Source of the DNA: Nanobdellota archaeon | GTDB lineage: Archaea; Nanobdellota; Nanobdellia; Woesearchaeales; SM23-78 | DNA length: 36,223 nucleotides | Assembly (NCBI GenBank): GCA_018819305.1 | Contig: JAHJQO010000032.1 | Span: 1-36,223, forward strand | Reading direction: 5' to 3' | Part shown: one piece after another, positions 7,099 through 16,152 of the stretch | How the letters are laid out: every line of letters begins with the position of its first letter | Position numbering within the stretch: position 1 is the first letter of the stretch | Translations under genes and position numbers: made by a program | The notes under the pieces: model-generated | Seen by the model: the letters and a program-made list of their open reading frames with translations, nothing else | Databases searched by the model: none | Told to the model about the DNA's origin: nothing

Positions 7099-8220
7099 AT
7101 GTCAAAAGATTATTATAAACTACTTGGAGTGAGCAAAAACGCCACTAAAGAAGAAATCAAGAAAGCTTACAAAAATTTAGCAAAGAAATTTCATCCTGAT
7201 CTTAACAAAGAGTCTGGCAGTGAAGATAAATTCAAAGAGATAAATGAAGCTGCTTCTGTTCTTGGCGATGAAACCAAGAGAAAGCAGTATGATGCTTATG
7301 GTTCTGATGCATTAAAATATGGAACAGGTTCAGGCGCAGGGGCAGGAGGATTTGGTGGAAGTGGTTTTGATTTCTCAGGTTTTGATTTTTCTGATTTTGG
7401 ATTTGACAGATTTGACTTTGACAGTATCTTTGACACTTTTTTTTCAGGAGGCGCTGGTTTTGGAGGAAGAAGAACCAGTCCTTTTTCAAGAGCACGAAGT
7501 GCTGGCGGAAGCAATCTTTCATATGAACTAACAATTAGTCTTGAAGAAGCAGCCAATGGAATGAAAAAAAAGATTAAAGTTACAAAAAATGATGCTTGTG
7601 AAAACTGTGACGGCCAGGGAGGAATAGGTATCACTACTTGTCCTGACTGCCGTGGTTCAGGCGCGCTCAGAGAGACTAGAAGAACTGCTTTTGGATTGTT
7701 CCAGACAACCACAACCTGCAGAACATGCAATGGAACAGGTGAAAGCATTAAAGAGCAGTGCAAAACCTGCGAAGGAACAGGCAGACACAGAAAAACAAAA
7801 ACAATTGAAGTTGAAATTCCTGCAGGAATAATGAATAATGCCCAGCTCAGAGTTACTGGTGAAGGTGAAGCTGGCTTTAGAGGAAGCAGGCCAGGAGATT
7901 TATACTTAATCATCCATGTTGAACCGCATGATTTGTTTGAAAGGCATGGTGATGATTTGATTTTAGAGCAGGAAATAAATTTTAGCCAGGCAGCTCTCGG
8001 AGATAAAATAAAAATACCAACTATTGATGGTGATGCAACTCTTAAAATTCCAAATGGAACTCAACCAGGCACTGTGCTTAGAATGCGGGGCAAAGGCATC
8101 AAGCATTTGAATGGTTTTGGCAGAGGCGACCAGTTGATAAAATTAATTGTAACCATTCCTGAAAGATTAAACAGAAAACAGGAAAAATTATTAAAAGAGT
8201 TTGACAAAAGTTTAAAGTAA
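7099..8220 (+). CDS. dnaJ: Molecular chaperone DnaJ (Hsp40)
   Basis: A full-length type I DnaJ of 373 residues. The J domain (1-70) carries HPD at 32-34, which stimulates DnaK. A Gly/Phe-rich linker (about 75-135) contains repeated FDFSDFGFD-like Asp-Phe units. Four CxxCxGxG zinc motifs follow ([32 protein letters not shown]), then the two beta-barrel client-binding domains. DnaK and GrpE are not in this window. A TATA-like ACATTTAAAAAC (about 7066-7077) lies about 25 nt upstream, and no SD is present, so the transcript is probably leaderless. The lipoprotein gene at 8252 follows after 31 bp with its own SD. Confidence 0.95.
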   Translation: MSKDYYKLLGVSKNATKEEIKKAYKNLAKKFHPDLNKESGSEDKFKEINEAASVLGDETKRKQYDAYGSDALKYGTGSGAGAGGFGGSGFDFSGFDFSDFGFDRFDFDSIFDTFFSGGAGFGGRRTSPFSRARSAGGSNLSYELTISLEEAANGMKKKIKVTKNDACENCDGQGGIGITTCPDCRGSGALRETRRTAFGLFQTTTTCRTCNGTGESIKEQCKTCEGTGRHRKTKTIEVEIPAGIMNNAQLRVTGEGEAGFRGSRPGDLYLIIHVEPHDLFERHGDDLILEQEINFSQAALGDKIKIPTIDGDATLKIPNGTQPGTVLRMRGKGIKHLNGFGRGDQLIKLIVTIPERLNRKQEKLLKEFDKSLK

Positions 8221-8251
8221 AATGTTTGAAGTATAACCTAGGGGTGGAAAA

Positions 8252-9121
8252 ATGAAATCAAAAAATTTTCTGATAAAAAACCAATTTATTGGATTGTTTG
8301 CATTGCTAGTTTTAGTTGCAGGATTATTAATGCTCAGTGCATGTGATACTGCTGGATTAACAAAAGAAGAACTGCAAGCCAAGCTGATTGAAGCAAATAC
8401 TAATTTAGAAACATATTCTTTTGATATGCTGATGACAATGGATATTATGACTGAAGAAAGTGGTGAACAAGTGACTATTAAAACTCAGACAACATCAAAA
8501 GGCACTTTTGACAGAATTGGCAAAAAAATGAGTCTGTTGGGTGCTATGAAATTAGAACTCAATGGTCAGGAACAAGAATTAGACAGCAACACTTATGTTA
8601 TTGATAATACCATATACACTCAGGTTGCAAATCAATGGATTAAAATGAGTCTAAATGCTGACCTTTGGGATCAACAGGACCAGGTGGCTCAAATGCTTGA
8701 GCTTATTAACAGCGGTGAGATTGAGATTTTGAGTGATGAAACTATTGATGGTAAAGACTTTTATGTCGTTAGAATTCATCCTGACTTAGGCAAGCTTGTT
8801 GAAAGTGTGCTAAAGCAACAACAAAACAGGGATATGTTTAACACTAATATGAATTTCGAGGATATAATTAAGGATTATAAATCCGCACTTTGGATTAATA
8901 AGAAATCTTTTGTTATTGAAAAGATAGTTTCAGAAGTTGATATGGTGTTGACTCCTGAGAATATTGGACTTGAGACTGATGAGGTTGGCGAGCTTCAAAT
9001 GGCATCTATTACTGAGATGAATTTGTATGGTTTTGACGAGCCAGTAATCATAGAGCTGCCTGCAGAAGCCGTGACAGCTATGGATTTAGCTCAATTACAG
9101 GCTGCTATGGATCAACCCTGA
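8252..9121 (+). CDS. Lipoprotein of the LolA/LppX-like fold
   Basis: A 289-residue protein with a signal sequence and lipobox (LMLSAC, Cys near residue 31). The body has the pattern of archaeal and bacterial lipoproteins that bind lipids in an LolA-like half barrel: an N-terminal helix (LQAKLIEANTNLETYSFDM), repeated beta strands (FDRIGKKMSLLGAMKLEL, YVIDNTIYTQVANQWIKM, DGKDFYVVRIHPDL), and a later strand ending LYGFDEPVIIELPAEA. The ligand is not known. The start follows a strong GGGGTGG ribosome binding site. It may be cotranscribed with dnaJ, but no functional link is evident. Confidence 0.7.
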   Translation: MKSKNFLIKNQFIGLFALLVLVAGLLMLSACDTAGLTKEELQAKLIEANTNLETYSFDMLMTMDIMTEESGEQVTIKTQTTSKGTFDRIGKKMSLLGAMKLELNGQEQELDSNTYVIDNTIYTQVANQWIKMSLNADLWDQQDQVAQMLELINSGEIEILSDETIDGKDFYVVRIHPDLGKLVESVLKQQQNRDMFNTNMNFEDIIKDYKSALWINKKSFVIEKIVSEVDMVLTPENIGLETDEVGELQMASITEMNLYGFDEPVIIELPAEAVTAMDLAQLQAAMDQP

Positions 9122-9243
9122 ACATATTTCTTTTTTTGTTTATTTTCTTTATTATTCATTAATTCTAATGTGCTTTAGCGATATTCAAGAATAAGAATGA
9201 ATGTGTGGGAAAACTCATCAAAACCCATTTATTAATCACTCAA

Positions 9244-9299
9244 TAGTAGTTACAAAATCAAAACATTTAAATAGTGGTAAATCTTACTACTTCTTACTA
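9244..9299 (+). promoter_or_regulatory. Promoter and candidate operator of the RHH operon
   Basis: A TATA box (CATTTAAAT, 9264-9272) lies about 28 nt before the ATG at 9299, so transcription should start at the ATG. Around it are repeated half sites: TAGTAGTTA (9244-9252), TAGTGGTAA (9272-9280), TTACTACTT (9284-9292) and TTACTA (9294-9299). The middle two form an imperfect inverted repeat across the start site, fitting autorepression by the RHH protein. Confidence 0.55.
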
Positions 9300-9436
9300 T
9301 GAAAATTAAAGTTTCTGTATCGATGGAAGATAGGACTCTTGAGGATGTTAAGAGTAAATTAAAGGAAGGTTTATTCCGAAATAAGAGCCATTTTATTGAA
9401 TATGCTGTAAAAAAATGCCTCGAGGGAGATCATTAA
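9299..9436 (+). CDS. Ribbon-helix-helix (CopG/Arc-type) DNA-binding protein
   Basis: This 45-residue product is MKIKVSVSMEDRTLEDVKSK followed by LKEGLFRNKSHFIEYAVKKC and LEGDH. It has the RHH layout: a beta strand (KIKVSVSM), helix 1 (EDRTLEDVKSKLKE), then the FRNKSHFIEYAVKKCL helix, where the F/G-x-F-R-N-x-S-H turn is a family hallmark. Such proteins dimerise and repress their own promoters. It ends one base before the start of the large HExxH protease gene, so the two form an operon. The repeated TAGTAGTA-like sites in its promoter are candidate operators. It is leaderless. Confidence 0.8.
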   Translation: MKIKVSVSMEDRTLEDVKSKLKEGLFRNKSHFIEYAVKKCLEGDH

Positions 9437-9437
9437 A

Positions 9438-10910
9438 ATGGTTTTAAATGATAAAATATCAGCTATCCTTGAAGGGATTAATATTGAAGAAAGAGATAAT
9501 GGCCGATTAGTTCTACACAGTCAACCTTTAGAAGATATTCAAAAGCCATATCTGCCATCCCACACACCTATTTTACGCAATGTTATTGATTACGTTGCCA
9601 AGGTGATACGTAACCCAAAGAAAAAGAAAATACAACATCTCATTGCAAAAAATCTTGGAGATTATTTGGATCAAAAGATTGCTGGAGCAGAATCTGATTC
9701 TGAAAGCGAACAACTTAAAAGAATACAAACATCATTTAATGATTATCATAATGTTCGAATTAATCATTTAGCTGTCAATCATAATGATATTAACAGACCA
9801 AATTTCTTTGTCAGAAATCTTGGATATTTCGTAGGTTGTAGTATAATTGCTGCTCGAAACATCGTACCTGCTCTTGAAGCTCTTCCAAATTACATTGTAT
9901 ATCCTGCAGTCTGTGGTGCATATATTTATACTTTCAAGAAATCAGAAAATCAAAAAGTTGATTTTGCTGTTCCTTCTATTGATGAGATAAAAGAAGATGT
10001 TGCAAAATTGTCTGAAAATTACAGAGCTGCAAAAGAAAAGTATCCTGGAGAAATGGATTCTCTTGAAATTACTGTTCAGCAACTTAAGGAATTGTTACCA
10101 AAATTGTTACCTACAATGTCTAGTCAAGATGTTGAAAAGTTTCAACAATTTATTGATGGTAAGGATCAAAATGCAACTATTATTTTCAGAGGGACAAAGA
10201 CTGATAAATATGATCCTGAAAAAATTTCAGAAATGAAAGCAGATGTTGATAGATACGTTCAACAACATTGTCCTACTCTTGATTTAGAAAATGTGTGCAT
10301 CGAAGTATCAAAAATGAGATCAGGTAAGGGAGGAGGAATCTCTCCATTTAGAAAGAATGTAGTAAAAATTTCAAGAAGTTCTTTAGATAATAATATGAAA
10401 GGATTTTATAGAATTTATGCTCACGAATTAGCACATATAGATGGAGTTAGTTCTGAAGGGATGGCAGATTATCAAGCTATGCAAGTAATTTCAGAGATGC
10501 AAGAAGAATTTCCCGACCAAAGACATGAGTTTGAGTTTTTTGATACTTTGTTAACGGCAGCAGTACATACCTATGTAATAGAAAGAAAAAAATCAATCAG
10601 AAAGGGCAAGACTAAAATTGCTCATTTGGGTGATGTTATTGGGTATAATGCAAAAAAAGTATTAAATGGCGTTTTAAGAAAAGAACAACCCTCTCCTGTA
10701 ACTGTTGGAATTAACCAAAGGATACATGATGAATTAGTTGAATCAGGAACACCTGAAGATATTGTTAAAAGCGTTTTTGAAACGTATGAAAATCCTGCTT
10801 TGGGGAGTCAGTTCTTCTTTGGATTACAACATGTTATCAAGAATGATGAATTCATGGGTGGATATACCAAGGATTTGTATGAAGTCATGAAGCATTACAA
10901 TAAGATATAG
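9438..10910 (+). CDS. Membrane-associated HExxH zinc metalloprotease
   Basis: A 490-residue protein with a zincin motif, HELAH at residues 329-333 (YAHELAHIDGVSSEGMADYQ), followed by Glu340 and Asp344 as possible third ligands. Residues ~125-165 form one or two hydrophobic segments (GYFVGCSIIAARNIVPALE, NYIVYPAVCGAYIYTF), so it may be held in the membrane with the catalytic part on one side. The first 120 residues are charged and helical. The C-terminal 130 residues are helical without a recognised domain. I cannot name the family; it is not an obvious M48 or M41 member. It is preceded by one base by an RHH repressor gene, which suggests a regulated pair. Confidence 0.65.
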   Translation: MVLNDKISAILEGINIEERDNGRLVLHSQPLEDIQKPYLPSHTPILRNVIDYVAKVIRNPKKKKIQHLIAKNLGDYLDQKIAGAESDSESEQLKRIQTSFNDYHNVRINHLAVNHNDINRPNFFVRNLGYFVGCSIIAARNIVPALEALPNYIVYPAVCGAYIYTFKKSENQKVDFAVPSIDEIKEDVAKLSENYRAAKEKYPGEMDSLEITVQQLKELLPKLLPTMSSQDVEKFQQFIDGKDQNATIIFRGTKTDKYDPEKISEMKADVDRYVQQHCPTLDLENVCIEVSKMRSGKGGGISPFRKNVVKISRSSLDNNMKGFYRIYAHELAHIDGVSSEGMADYQAMQVISEMQEEFPDQRHEFEFFDTLLTAAVHTYVIERKKSIRKGKTKIAHLGDVIGYNAKKVLNGVLRKEQPSPVTVGINQRIHDELVESGTPEDIVKSVFETYENPALGSQFFFGLQHVIKNDEFMGGYTKDLYEVMKHYNKI

Positions 10911-11030
10911 CTAGGGTTTTCTCACCTTTATCTATTATTATTTTATTTAATGTATCATATTATTCATTAATTCGAGTATTAATTATCAAAAATGGAGTTG
11001 TATCTACTTTAGAATGGCTAAAAATAGAAA

Positions 11031-11042
11031 ACTTTATATATA
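11031..11042 (+). promoter_or_regulatory. TATA box of the Ig-repeat lipoprotein
   Basis: ACTTTATATATA lies about 70 nt before the ATG at 11110, giving a leader of about 45 nt that contains the ribosome binding site AAAGGTGG. Confidence 0.6.
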
Positions 11043-11109
11043 GTATTCCTTTCATTTAAGAAAAAATTAGAAAAATAGCTATTTTTAGAAATAAGACAAA
11101 GGTGGTACC

Positions 11110-12282
11110 ATGAAAGCAATAACAATATTTGTTCTTTTTGCATTAAGCATGTTAATGATAGCAGGCTGCCAAATGGCAGTATATGAAGATAATGCAACTG
11201 GCGAGACAGGAGAATTTCCTCTAGAGATTGAAGAGATAACACCTGTTGAAGAAACACAAGAATCTCAGGAAGAAATGATGATACCTGAAGAAGGAATTGT
11301 TCTAGAAGCAACTGAAGGAGAACTTATTGTACTTAGACCAGAAGCAATTGACCCTGACGGAGATGTTGTTACATACTCATTCACCGAACCATTCAATAGC
11401 AATGGAAGATGGCAAACAGCTGATGGAGACGCAGGACAATATCTGGTAACTGTGACTGCAAGCGATGGAAAAGCAGACACAAGCCAAGACATTCTGGTTA
11501 TTGTTCATAAAGGCAACAAAGCACCAATCATTGAGTGCCCAGAAGAAGTAATTGTCAAAGAGGGCGACACAATCAGACTTGACTGCAACATCTATGATCC
11601 AGAAGGCGAAAGTGTAATTGTTGAATACTCAGGATTTATGAAAACTTCCACACATAAAGTTGGATTTGACGAAGCTGGAAAATACACAGTCCAAATCAAG
11701 GCAAGAGACAAAAACAAAGAAACAGAAACAACAGTAGACATTACTGTCCTTGATGTGAACAGAGCACCAGAAATCAAAGGAGTTCCTGAACAAATCACAG
11801 CCATGGAAACAGAAATCATCTCTCTCAGCCCGCAAGTAATTGACCCTGACGGAGACAAAGCAACTGTGACATTTTCAGAGCCATTTGACAACAAAGGCGT
11901 CTGGAGAACCAAGATAGGTGATGCAGGAACACACAAGGCAAGCGTGCTTGTAAATGACGGTAAATCAACAACCAAAATGGAAGTTGTACTAACCATCACA
12001 CAGAAAAACACAGCACCAGTGCTTGAAAAGATAAACTCAATCACAGTAGAAGAAGGAGACCTAATTGAAATTGTCGTTGATGCAACTGACAGAGAAAACG
12101 ATGAGCTCGATGTAACTGTAAGCGGATGGTTAAACACCCTTACATACCAGACAGGATATGCCGACGCAGGAGAATACACAGTAACAGTAGCTGTAAGCGA
12201 CGGATATTTCGAAGACAAACAAACCTTCAAGATAACTGTACTGGACAGAAACAGGCCGCCAATCTTCAAAGTGCCTGCATAA
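11110..12282 (+). CDS. Surface lipoprotein with four alternating Ig-like repeats
   Basis: A 390-residue protein with a short signal sequence and lipobox (LMIAGC). After an acidic linker there are four domains of about 80 residues. Two are type A, with DPDGD..T..F.EPF...G.W.T..GDAG (EPFNSNGRWQTADGDAG and EPFDNKGVWRTKIGDAG). Two are type B, with SG....TH/TY..G..DAG.YTV and endings TVLDVNRAPE and TVLDRNRPP. The order is A-B-A-B, so one A-B unit appears duplicated. These are cadherin/PKD-like beta-sandwich repeats common in archaeal and bacterial cell-surface proteins; a role in adhesion or matrix contact is plausible. It has its own TATA box and SD. Confidence 0.78.
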   Translation: MKAITIFVLFALSMLMIAGCQMAVYEDNATGETGEFPLEIEEITPVEETQESQEEMMIPEEGIVLEATEGELIVLRPEAIDPDGDVVTYSFTEPFNSNGRWQTADGDAGQYLVTVTASDGKADTSQDILVIVHKGNKAPIIECPEEVIVKEGDTIRLDCNIYDPEGESVIVEYSGFMKTSTHKVGFDEAGKYTVQIKARDKNKETETTVDITVLDVNRAPEIKGVPEQITAMETEIISLSPQVIDPDGDKATVTFSEPFDNKGVWRTKIGDAGTHKASVLVNDGKSTTKMEVVLTITQKNTAPVLEKINSITVEEGDLIEIVVDATDRENDELDVTVSGWLNTLTYQTGYADAGEYTVTVAVSDGYFEDKQTFKITVLDRNRPPIFKVPA

Positions 12283-12427
12283 ATCAATTAAAATTTTTTA
12301 AATTTTTTTACTTTTTTATTATTATTATTTTTAAGAAAAATCAACAAAATCTTTGCTTTTGTGATTTCAAAATTTTTAATTTTGTTTTATTTTTTTTATT
12401 TAATTTTAAATGTAGGGAGGGAAAAAC

Positions 12428-12745
12428 ATGGAACCAACAAAAGAATATTCCGAAAGAACTAGTTTAGTTCATAAAGTACTTGAAGATACGGAGTTAGGAA
12501 ACGTGAGTTATAAATGGGAAAGCATAAAATCAGACGCGCCCCCTTTAACAAAGCTGCCTGATCATATAGCTTTTTATGACGGAGAGAAAAAGGTAGGTGA
12601 ATGGTATTTTACCCAAGGAAACATGAGGATTAGAGCGATTGACAAATCATTTAAACCATATATTCCTATATTAACTGCAAATATGCGGAAACATCATTTA
12701 ACCAGTGCAATCGACATTACTGATTTGTTTAAATGGTTTAAATGA
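12428..12745 (+). CDS. Small unknown protein, 105 residues
   Basis: Not recognised. It has a mixed alpha/beta pattern: charged N-terminus, LPDHIAFYDGEKKVGEWYF (two strands with a turn), then NMRIRAIDKSFKPYIPILTANMRKHH. No membrane segment or signal peptide. The start is supported by a strong GTAGGGAGGG ribosome binding site. The 145 bp upstream are extremely T-rich and contain no gene. It is convergent with the kinase-like gene (gap of about 40 bp). Confidence 0.6.
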   Translation: MEPTKEYSERTSLVHKVLEDTELGNVSYKWESIKSDAPPLTKLPDHIAFYDGEKKVGEWYFTQGNMRIRAIDKSFKPYIPILTANMRKHHLTSAIDITDLFKWFK

Positions 12746-12786
12746 TTATGTAACTTAATTTCAAATTTTTTTACTTTAATTTTTCT

Positions 12787-13413
12787 TTAATTTCCTGATT
12801 TTTCTTTGATTTTACTCATAACTTCATCTACAACAGAATCAATACTTCTATTAGTTGTATCAATAAGATATTTTTCTCCTTGGAATGAATCATACAGCTC
12901 ATGATACTTCTCTTCCCTCATTTGTATAAGTTCAGGATTATCCAGAAGTATTTGATGATATTTGTTATCAGTATCTTGTTCAAGACGCTTTAATCTTTCT
13001 TCTGGTAAAACAGTAATATAGAATAGTTTATCTGGTTTTAACAAAAAAAGGCTGCCAACTTTGGACCAGAATCTATTATAAAATCTATTTATTTGCGGAA
13101 CAAATGACTTTACAGAGAAATCATATCTGTCCTGAAGCACGGTTTTTCCCTCTTTTAAAGCAGGCTTAACAATATGCTGCGTGCTATAAGCTAATTCCAG
13201 CATAAAACTAAAAGTAGAAGGAAATTTAGGAGCTAATTTTCCAAGAAATGTATCTGATTTAAGCCCTTTATTATAAACATAATTCTGGGGTTCATCAATT
13301 TTATCCAGAATTTCTTTTATTATGGTTGTCTTGCCTGCCATGTCAAGGCCTTCAAATACAATGAATCTTCCTTGTTTTTTCTTCATAATATTTTTCATAT
13401 TATTTTTCATCAT
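12787..13413 (-). CDS. Thymidylate-kinase-like nucleotide kinase
   Basis: A 208-residue P-loop kinase of the thymidylate/deoxynucleoside kinase group. The P-loop GLDMAGKTT is at residues 22-30, QDRYDFS is the DR-Y/W substrate region near 92, and a C-terminal helix follows. The usual FEGLDGSGKST of thymidylate kinase is changed to FEGLDMAGKTT, and I see no confident lid motif, so the acceptor (dTMP, another nucleotide or something else) is open. The start ATG overlaps the stop of the upstream radical SAM gene (ATGA, 13410-13413). It is the last gene of the HD/radical SAM/radical SAM/kinase operon, which suggests that the kinase feeds or uses the product of these enzymes. Confidence 0.8.
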   Translation of the reverse strand: MMKNNMKNIMKKKQGRFIVFEGLDMAGKTTIIKEILDKIDEPQNYVYNKGLKSDTFLGKLAPKFPSTFSFMLELAYSTQHIVKPALKEGKTVLQDRYDFSVKSFVPQINRFYNRFWSKVGSLFLLKPDKLFYITVLPEERLKRLEQDTDNKYHQILLDNPELIQMREEKYHELYDSFQGEKYLIDTTNRSIDSVVDEVMSKIKEKSGN

Positions 13414-14408
13414 ACTACCTCACTGGGCTTGAACTTTCGAAGAGGACAGACAAAATCATATTTTTCAAAATCATAGCAAGAAATGTTAAAAGCCTTGAAA
13501 TTCACACAATACTTGCAAGCCGTAAAAAGAATATTAATTTTATCCCAATATTCCCTCCAGAGCTTTTTGTTCTGCCAAATATCAGGAATGTTTGTTTTGT
13601 GGAGGTTTGCAATAGGTTTTTCATAAGAAGCAAGAATTGCACAAGGATAAACATTACCATCTGGAAGAATCTGTAAATGATATCTCTCAGAATCTGCAAT
13701 ACATCTATTCTCTTTCTTAATTAACCCTTTTTTTGCAAGAGGAACTTCAAGACCAATCTTGATTTTATCTTCATATCTTAAGAGATGTTCCTGAATAAAT
13801 TTCAACCAAGCAAGAGGTTCAACAGCTCTTTCATTATTTCTCTCTCCTCTGCCTACAGGCGTAAAATAATACATGCCCTGCTCTTTTATATTATTTTCAA
13901 TACAGAACTGTATGATGTTAGGTATATCTTTATAATTTGATTTGCAAACCAATGTATTTATCTTTACATTAAAACCCATTGCGACAGCTTTCTTGATGTT
14001 ATTAACCACCTTTTCGTAAGTTCTTTTGCTCACATTCCTTATCTTATCGTATATTTTATAGTTTGAGCCGTCGAGTGAGACTGCAATTGCATCAAGGCCA
14101 AGGTTTTTGAATTTTCCAAGCTTATCATTTGACAAAAGAGAACCATTAGTCACAAGCTCAATTTTATAACCAAGTTTTTTACCAAACTCCACAATTTGAA
14201 ACACATCATTCCTAAGAAGAGGCTCACCTCCAGTTATGTCAAATCTTTCACCTCCTAATTTCTTGGTTTGAACAAGTATTTGCTTTATTTTTTTCAGGCT
14301 CAACTCTTTCATCTCTTTACATCCAGAGTCAAATGCACAATGCACACACCTAAAGTTGCATCTGTTTGTAATGTTCAAATCCAGTTTTGGCAATTGGTTT
14401 TCTAACAT
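13410..14408 (-). CDS. Radical SAM protein with SPASM-like C-terminus
   Basis: A 332-residue radical SAM enzyme. The 4Fe-4S cluster is bound by C17-x3-C21-x2-C24 (RCNFRCVHC) and the SAM-binding GGEP motif is present (FDITGGEPLL). The last 100 residues contain PDGNVYPCAIL and a further Cys-rich part (CKYC...C...C) like SPASM/twitch extra cluster domains. These proteins modify peptides or small molecules; the target is unknown. It sits between a second radical SAM gene (1 bp gap upstream) and the kinase-like gene (4 bp overlap downstream). Confidence 0.82.
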   Translation of the reverse strand: MLENQLPKLDLNITNRCNFRCVHCAFDSGCKEMKELSLKKIKQILVQTKKLGGERFDITGGEPLLRNDVFQIVEFGKKLGYKIELVTNGSLLSNDKLGKFKNLGLDAIAVSLDGSNYKIYDKIRNVSKRTYEKVVNNIKKAVAMGFNVKINTLVCKSNYKDIPNIIQFCIENNIKEQGMYYFTPVGRGERNNERAVEPLAWLKFIQEHLLRYEDKIKIGLEVPLAKKGLIKKENRCIADSERYHLQILPDGNVYPCAILASYEKPIANLHKTNIPDIWQNKKLWREYWDKINILFTACKYCVNFKAFNISCYDFEKYDFVCPLRKFKPSEVV

Positions 14409-14409
14409 T

Positions 14410-15510
14410 TTACATCATTTCCTTTATCTTCATTCCAATATCTTTTTTCTTTTCATACTCCTTTATTATTGGAACATAAGCAGTGCACAGATATCTCTCA
14501 TGAACATTCCATTTTTCTGATATCTTTTTTTTGGGATGAATTCTGCTCTCATCAGGCTCTAACCAGCACAAAGGATCAGGACCATCAAAATGACCATATT
14601 CAAGATGAGAAGCTCCGGCATCGCCACCTCTGCAATGATAATAAGAAGAACATTTCCTGCATTTGCCTCTTGGTTTTCTGTTTCTTATTCTTTTGAATAC
14701 ATCTGAATTCATAATCTCCTTGACAGATTTGCACTTGATATTTCCGCCAGATTCTTTCAGGAAAACAGAAGGACTGACTTCTCCGTCTGGCTGGATTCTA
14801 AAAGCTGTGAAACCAGATGGGTCGCCAGGAAATGAATAATTTCCTCCAAAGGCAGATCTGAGTAAAGGTTCTGGGGTAGATACAGAATTATCAATCTGTT
14901 TTGCAAGAAAAGCATAAGCTTTTCTCAATTCCTCTTTGTCGAGAGCCAGATAACTTTTATTATCTGCTCCTCTTCCATTATTCCTAAATCTATTAAGTCT
15001 CCAGTAATCAACTTTGAGTTTTTTTGCAAGCTCATGCAGCTTCTTGAGTTCATTCTCAGAGCAGTTAAGCTTAGTGATGCAGGTAACAATTTCTGTGTTT
15101 ACACCTTTGCAAACAAGTTGTTTAATTGTGTGAATTGCTTTTTTGTAATTTCCTTTCACTCCTCTGAACTCATCATGTTTTTTTTCATCTGCAAAGTCAA
15201 GGCTTACACCAATGTCATGGAACAAGGGAAGATGGTTTTTTATTATTTCAAAACAAGTTCCATTGGTCGTATAGGATATTTCAATACCTGATTCAAACAG
15301 ATATTTACATAGCTGAATAAAATCTTTTCTTAATGCACACTCACCTCCTCCAAAGTTTACTGCTATAACGCCTGCTTTTTTCAGCTTGTCAGCGACTTTG
15401 TATGCTTCTTCAAGTGTTAGCTCATTTTCTTTGGGTTTTCCTGAGGCATTATAACAATGAATACATCGAAGGTTGCACGCGCTTGTGAATGACCATCCTG
15501 CCACTATCAT
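14410..15510 (-). CDS. Radical SAM/SPASM protein
   Basis: A 366-residue radical SAM protein with C12-x3-C16-x2-C19 (ACNLRCIHC) and a modified GGE motif (NFGGGECALR). Near the end, GKCRKCSSYYHCRGG...CWLEPDES is a SPASM cluster region. The PDG motif (RIQPDGEVSPS) is typical. A GGAGGGAT ribosome binding site precedes the ATG at 15508-15510. The two radical SAM proteins are different rather than copies of each other, so they may act in sequence or as a pair. Substrate unknown; neighbours are an HD phosphohydrolase upstream and a nucleotide kinase downstream. Confidence 0.82.
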   Translation of the reverse strand: MIVAGWSFTSACNLRCIHCYNASGKPKENELTLEEAYKVADKLKKAGVIAVNFGGGECALRKDFIQLCKYLFESGIEISYTTNGTCFEIIKNHLPLFHDIGVSLDFADEKKHDEFRGVKGNYKKAIHTIKQLVCKGVNTEIVTCITKLNCSENELKKLHELAKKLKVDYWRLNRFRNNGRGADNKSYLALDKEELRKAYAFLAKQIDNSVSTPEPLLRSAFGGNYSFPGDPSGFTAFRIQPDGEVSPSVFLKESGGNIKCKSVKEIMNSDVFKRIRNRKPRGKCRKCSSYYHCRGGDAGASHLEYGHFDGPDPLCWLEPDESRIHPKKKISEKWNVHERYLCTAYVPIIKEYEKKKDIGMKIKEMM

Positions 15511-15533
15511 TTTTATCCCTCCATTTTATTCTC

Positions 15534-16139
15534 TTATTTTTCTATTCTTGTTTCTAGCTCTGAAAGATTCATTCTCATTCCTTTATCCCTTCTACTTTTT
15601 GCACTTGCAGTGTAGTAGTTGTGATTTCCCAAGAAACCATGCATTGACTTGTACCATTCTTTATCATCACTTATCCCAAGTTCCTGCCTTACAAGTTGAC
15701 TTTTTTCAAAGAAATCTTCTCTACCAAGGTTGTCAACATCAGCATCACAGATTATTTTTTCCAAGTGGCTTTTTGGATTGACAGGCATTTTTGTTGAAAG
15801 TATTAACTTCTGAATTTCATCAATGTCTTTTTGGTTGTATCCAATTTTTTTCAATATATAACCTGCAACTCTTGCACTTCTCTCTTCGTTGTTTTTTTTG
15901 CCTATTTTGTAGATTATATCATGAAACAAGGCTGCAGTTGAGATAATATATCTTGATCTGGAATCAATTCCTTCTCTTGCACTTAATATCAAAGAATCTC
16001 TGACAACTTCTTTCATATGAGTATTGTCATGATATGGATTGTTGGTGAATCTCTGCATGTATCTGAATGCAAAATCCTGAGCCTGCTTCCATTTTACACG
16101 GTTCTGGACAAAATATTTGTTCTGGTTGTTTTGGTTCAT
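15534..16139 (-). CDS. HD-domain phosphohydrolase
   Basis: A metal-dependent phosphohydrolase of about 201 residues. The HD signature is read as H (YHDNTHMKEVV) followed by HD (STAALFHDIIY), then an EERSAR stretch and D in ICDADVDNLG. This resembles the YedJ-like/HD family that acts on nucleotides or other phosphate esters. The ATG at 16137-16139 was chosen because GGTGAT lies seven bases before it; two earlier possible starts lie in or too near this site. It is the first gene of the operon with two radical SAM proteins and a kinase. Confidence 0.78.
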   Translation of the reverse strand: MNQNNQNKYFVQNRVKWKQAQDFAFRYMQRFTNNPYHDNTHMKEVVRDSLILSAREGIDSRSRYIISTAALFHDIIYKIGKKNNEERSARVAGYILKKIGYNQKDIDEIQKLILSTKMPVNPKSHLEKIICDADVDNLGREDFFEKSQLVRQELGISDDKEWYKSMHGFLGNHNYYTASAKSRRDKGMRMNLSELETRIEK

Positions 16140-16152
16140 TTTCATCACCAAA

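Noticed and set aside
7296-7913. Long minus-strand frame inside dnaJ
   Set aside because: Pro/Ser-rich mirror of the dnaJ coding sequence; all DnaJ motifs are intact on the plus strand.
11592-12287. Minus-strand frame of 231 codons over the Ig-repeat gene
   Set aside because: Ser/Thr/Val-rich shadow caused by the repeat codons of the plus-strand lipoprotein; no start signals.
13410-14408. Viperin as identity of the radical SAM protein
   Set aside because: The neighbour kinase fits the viperin theme, but the PDG motif and Cys-rich end are SPASM-like and I do not see viperin-specific motifs.
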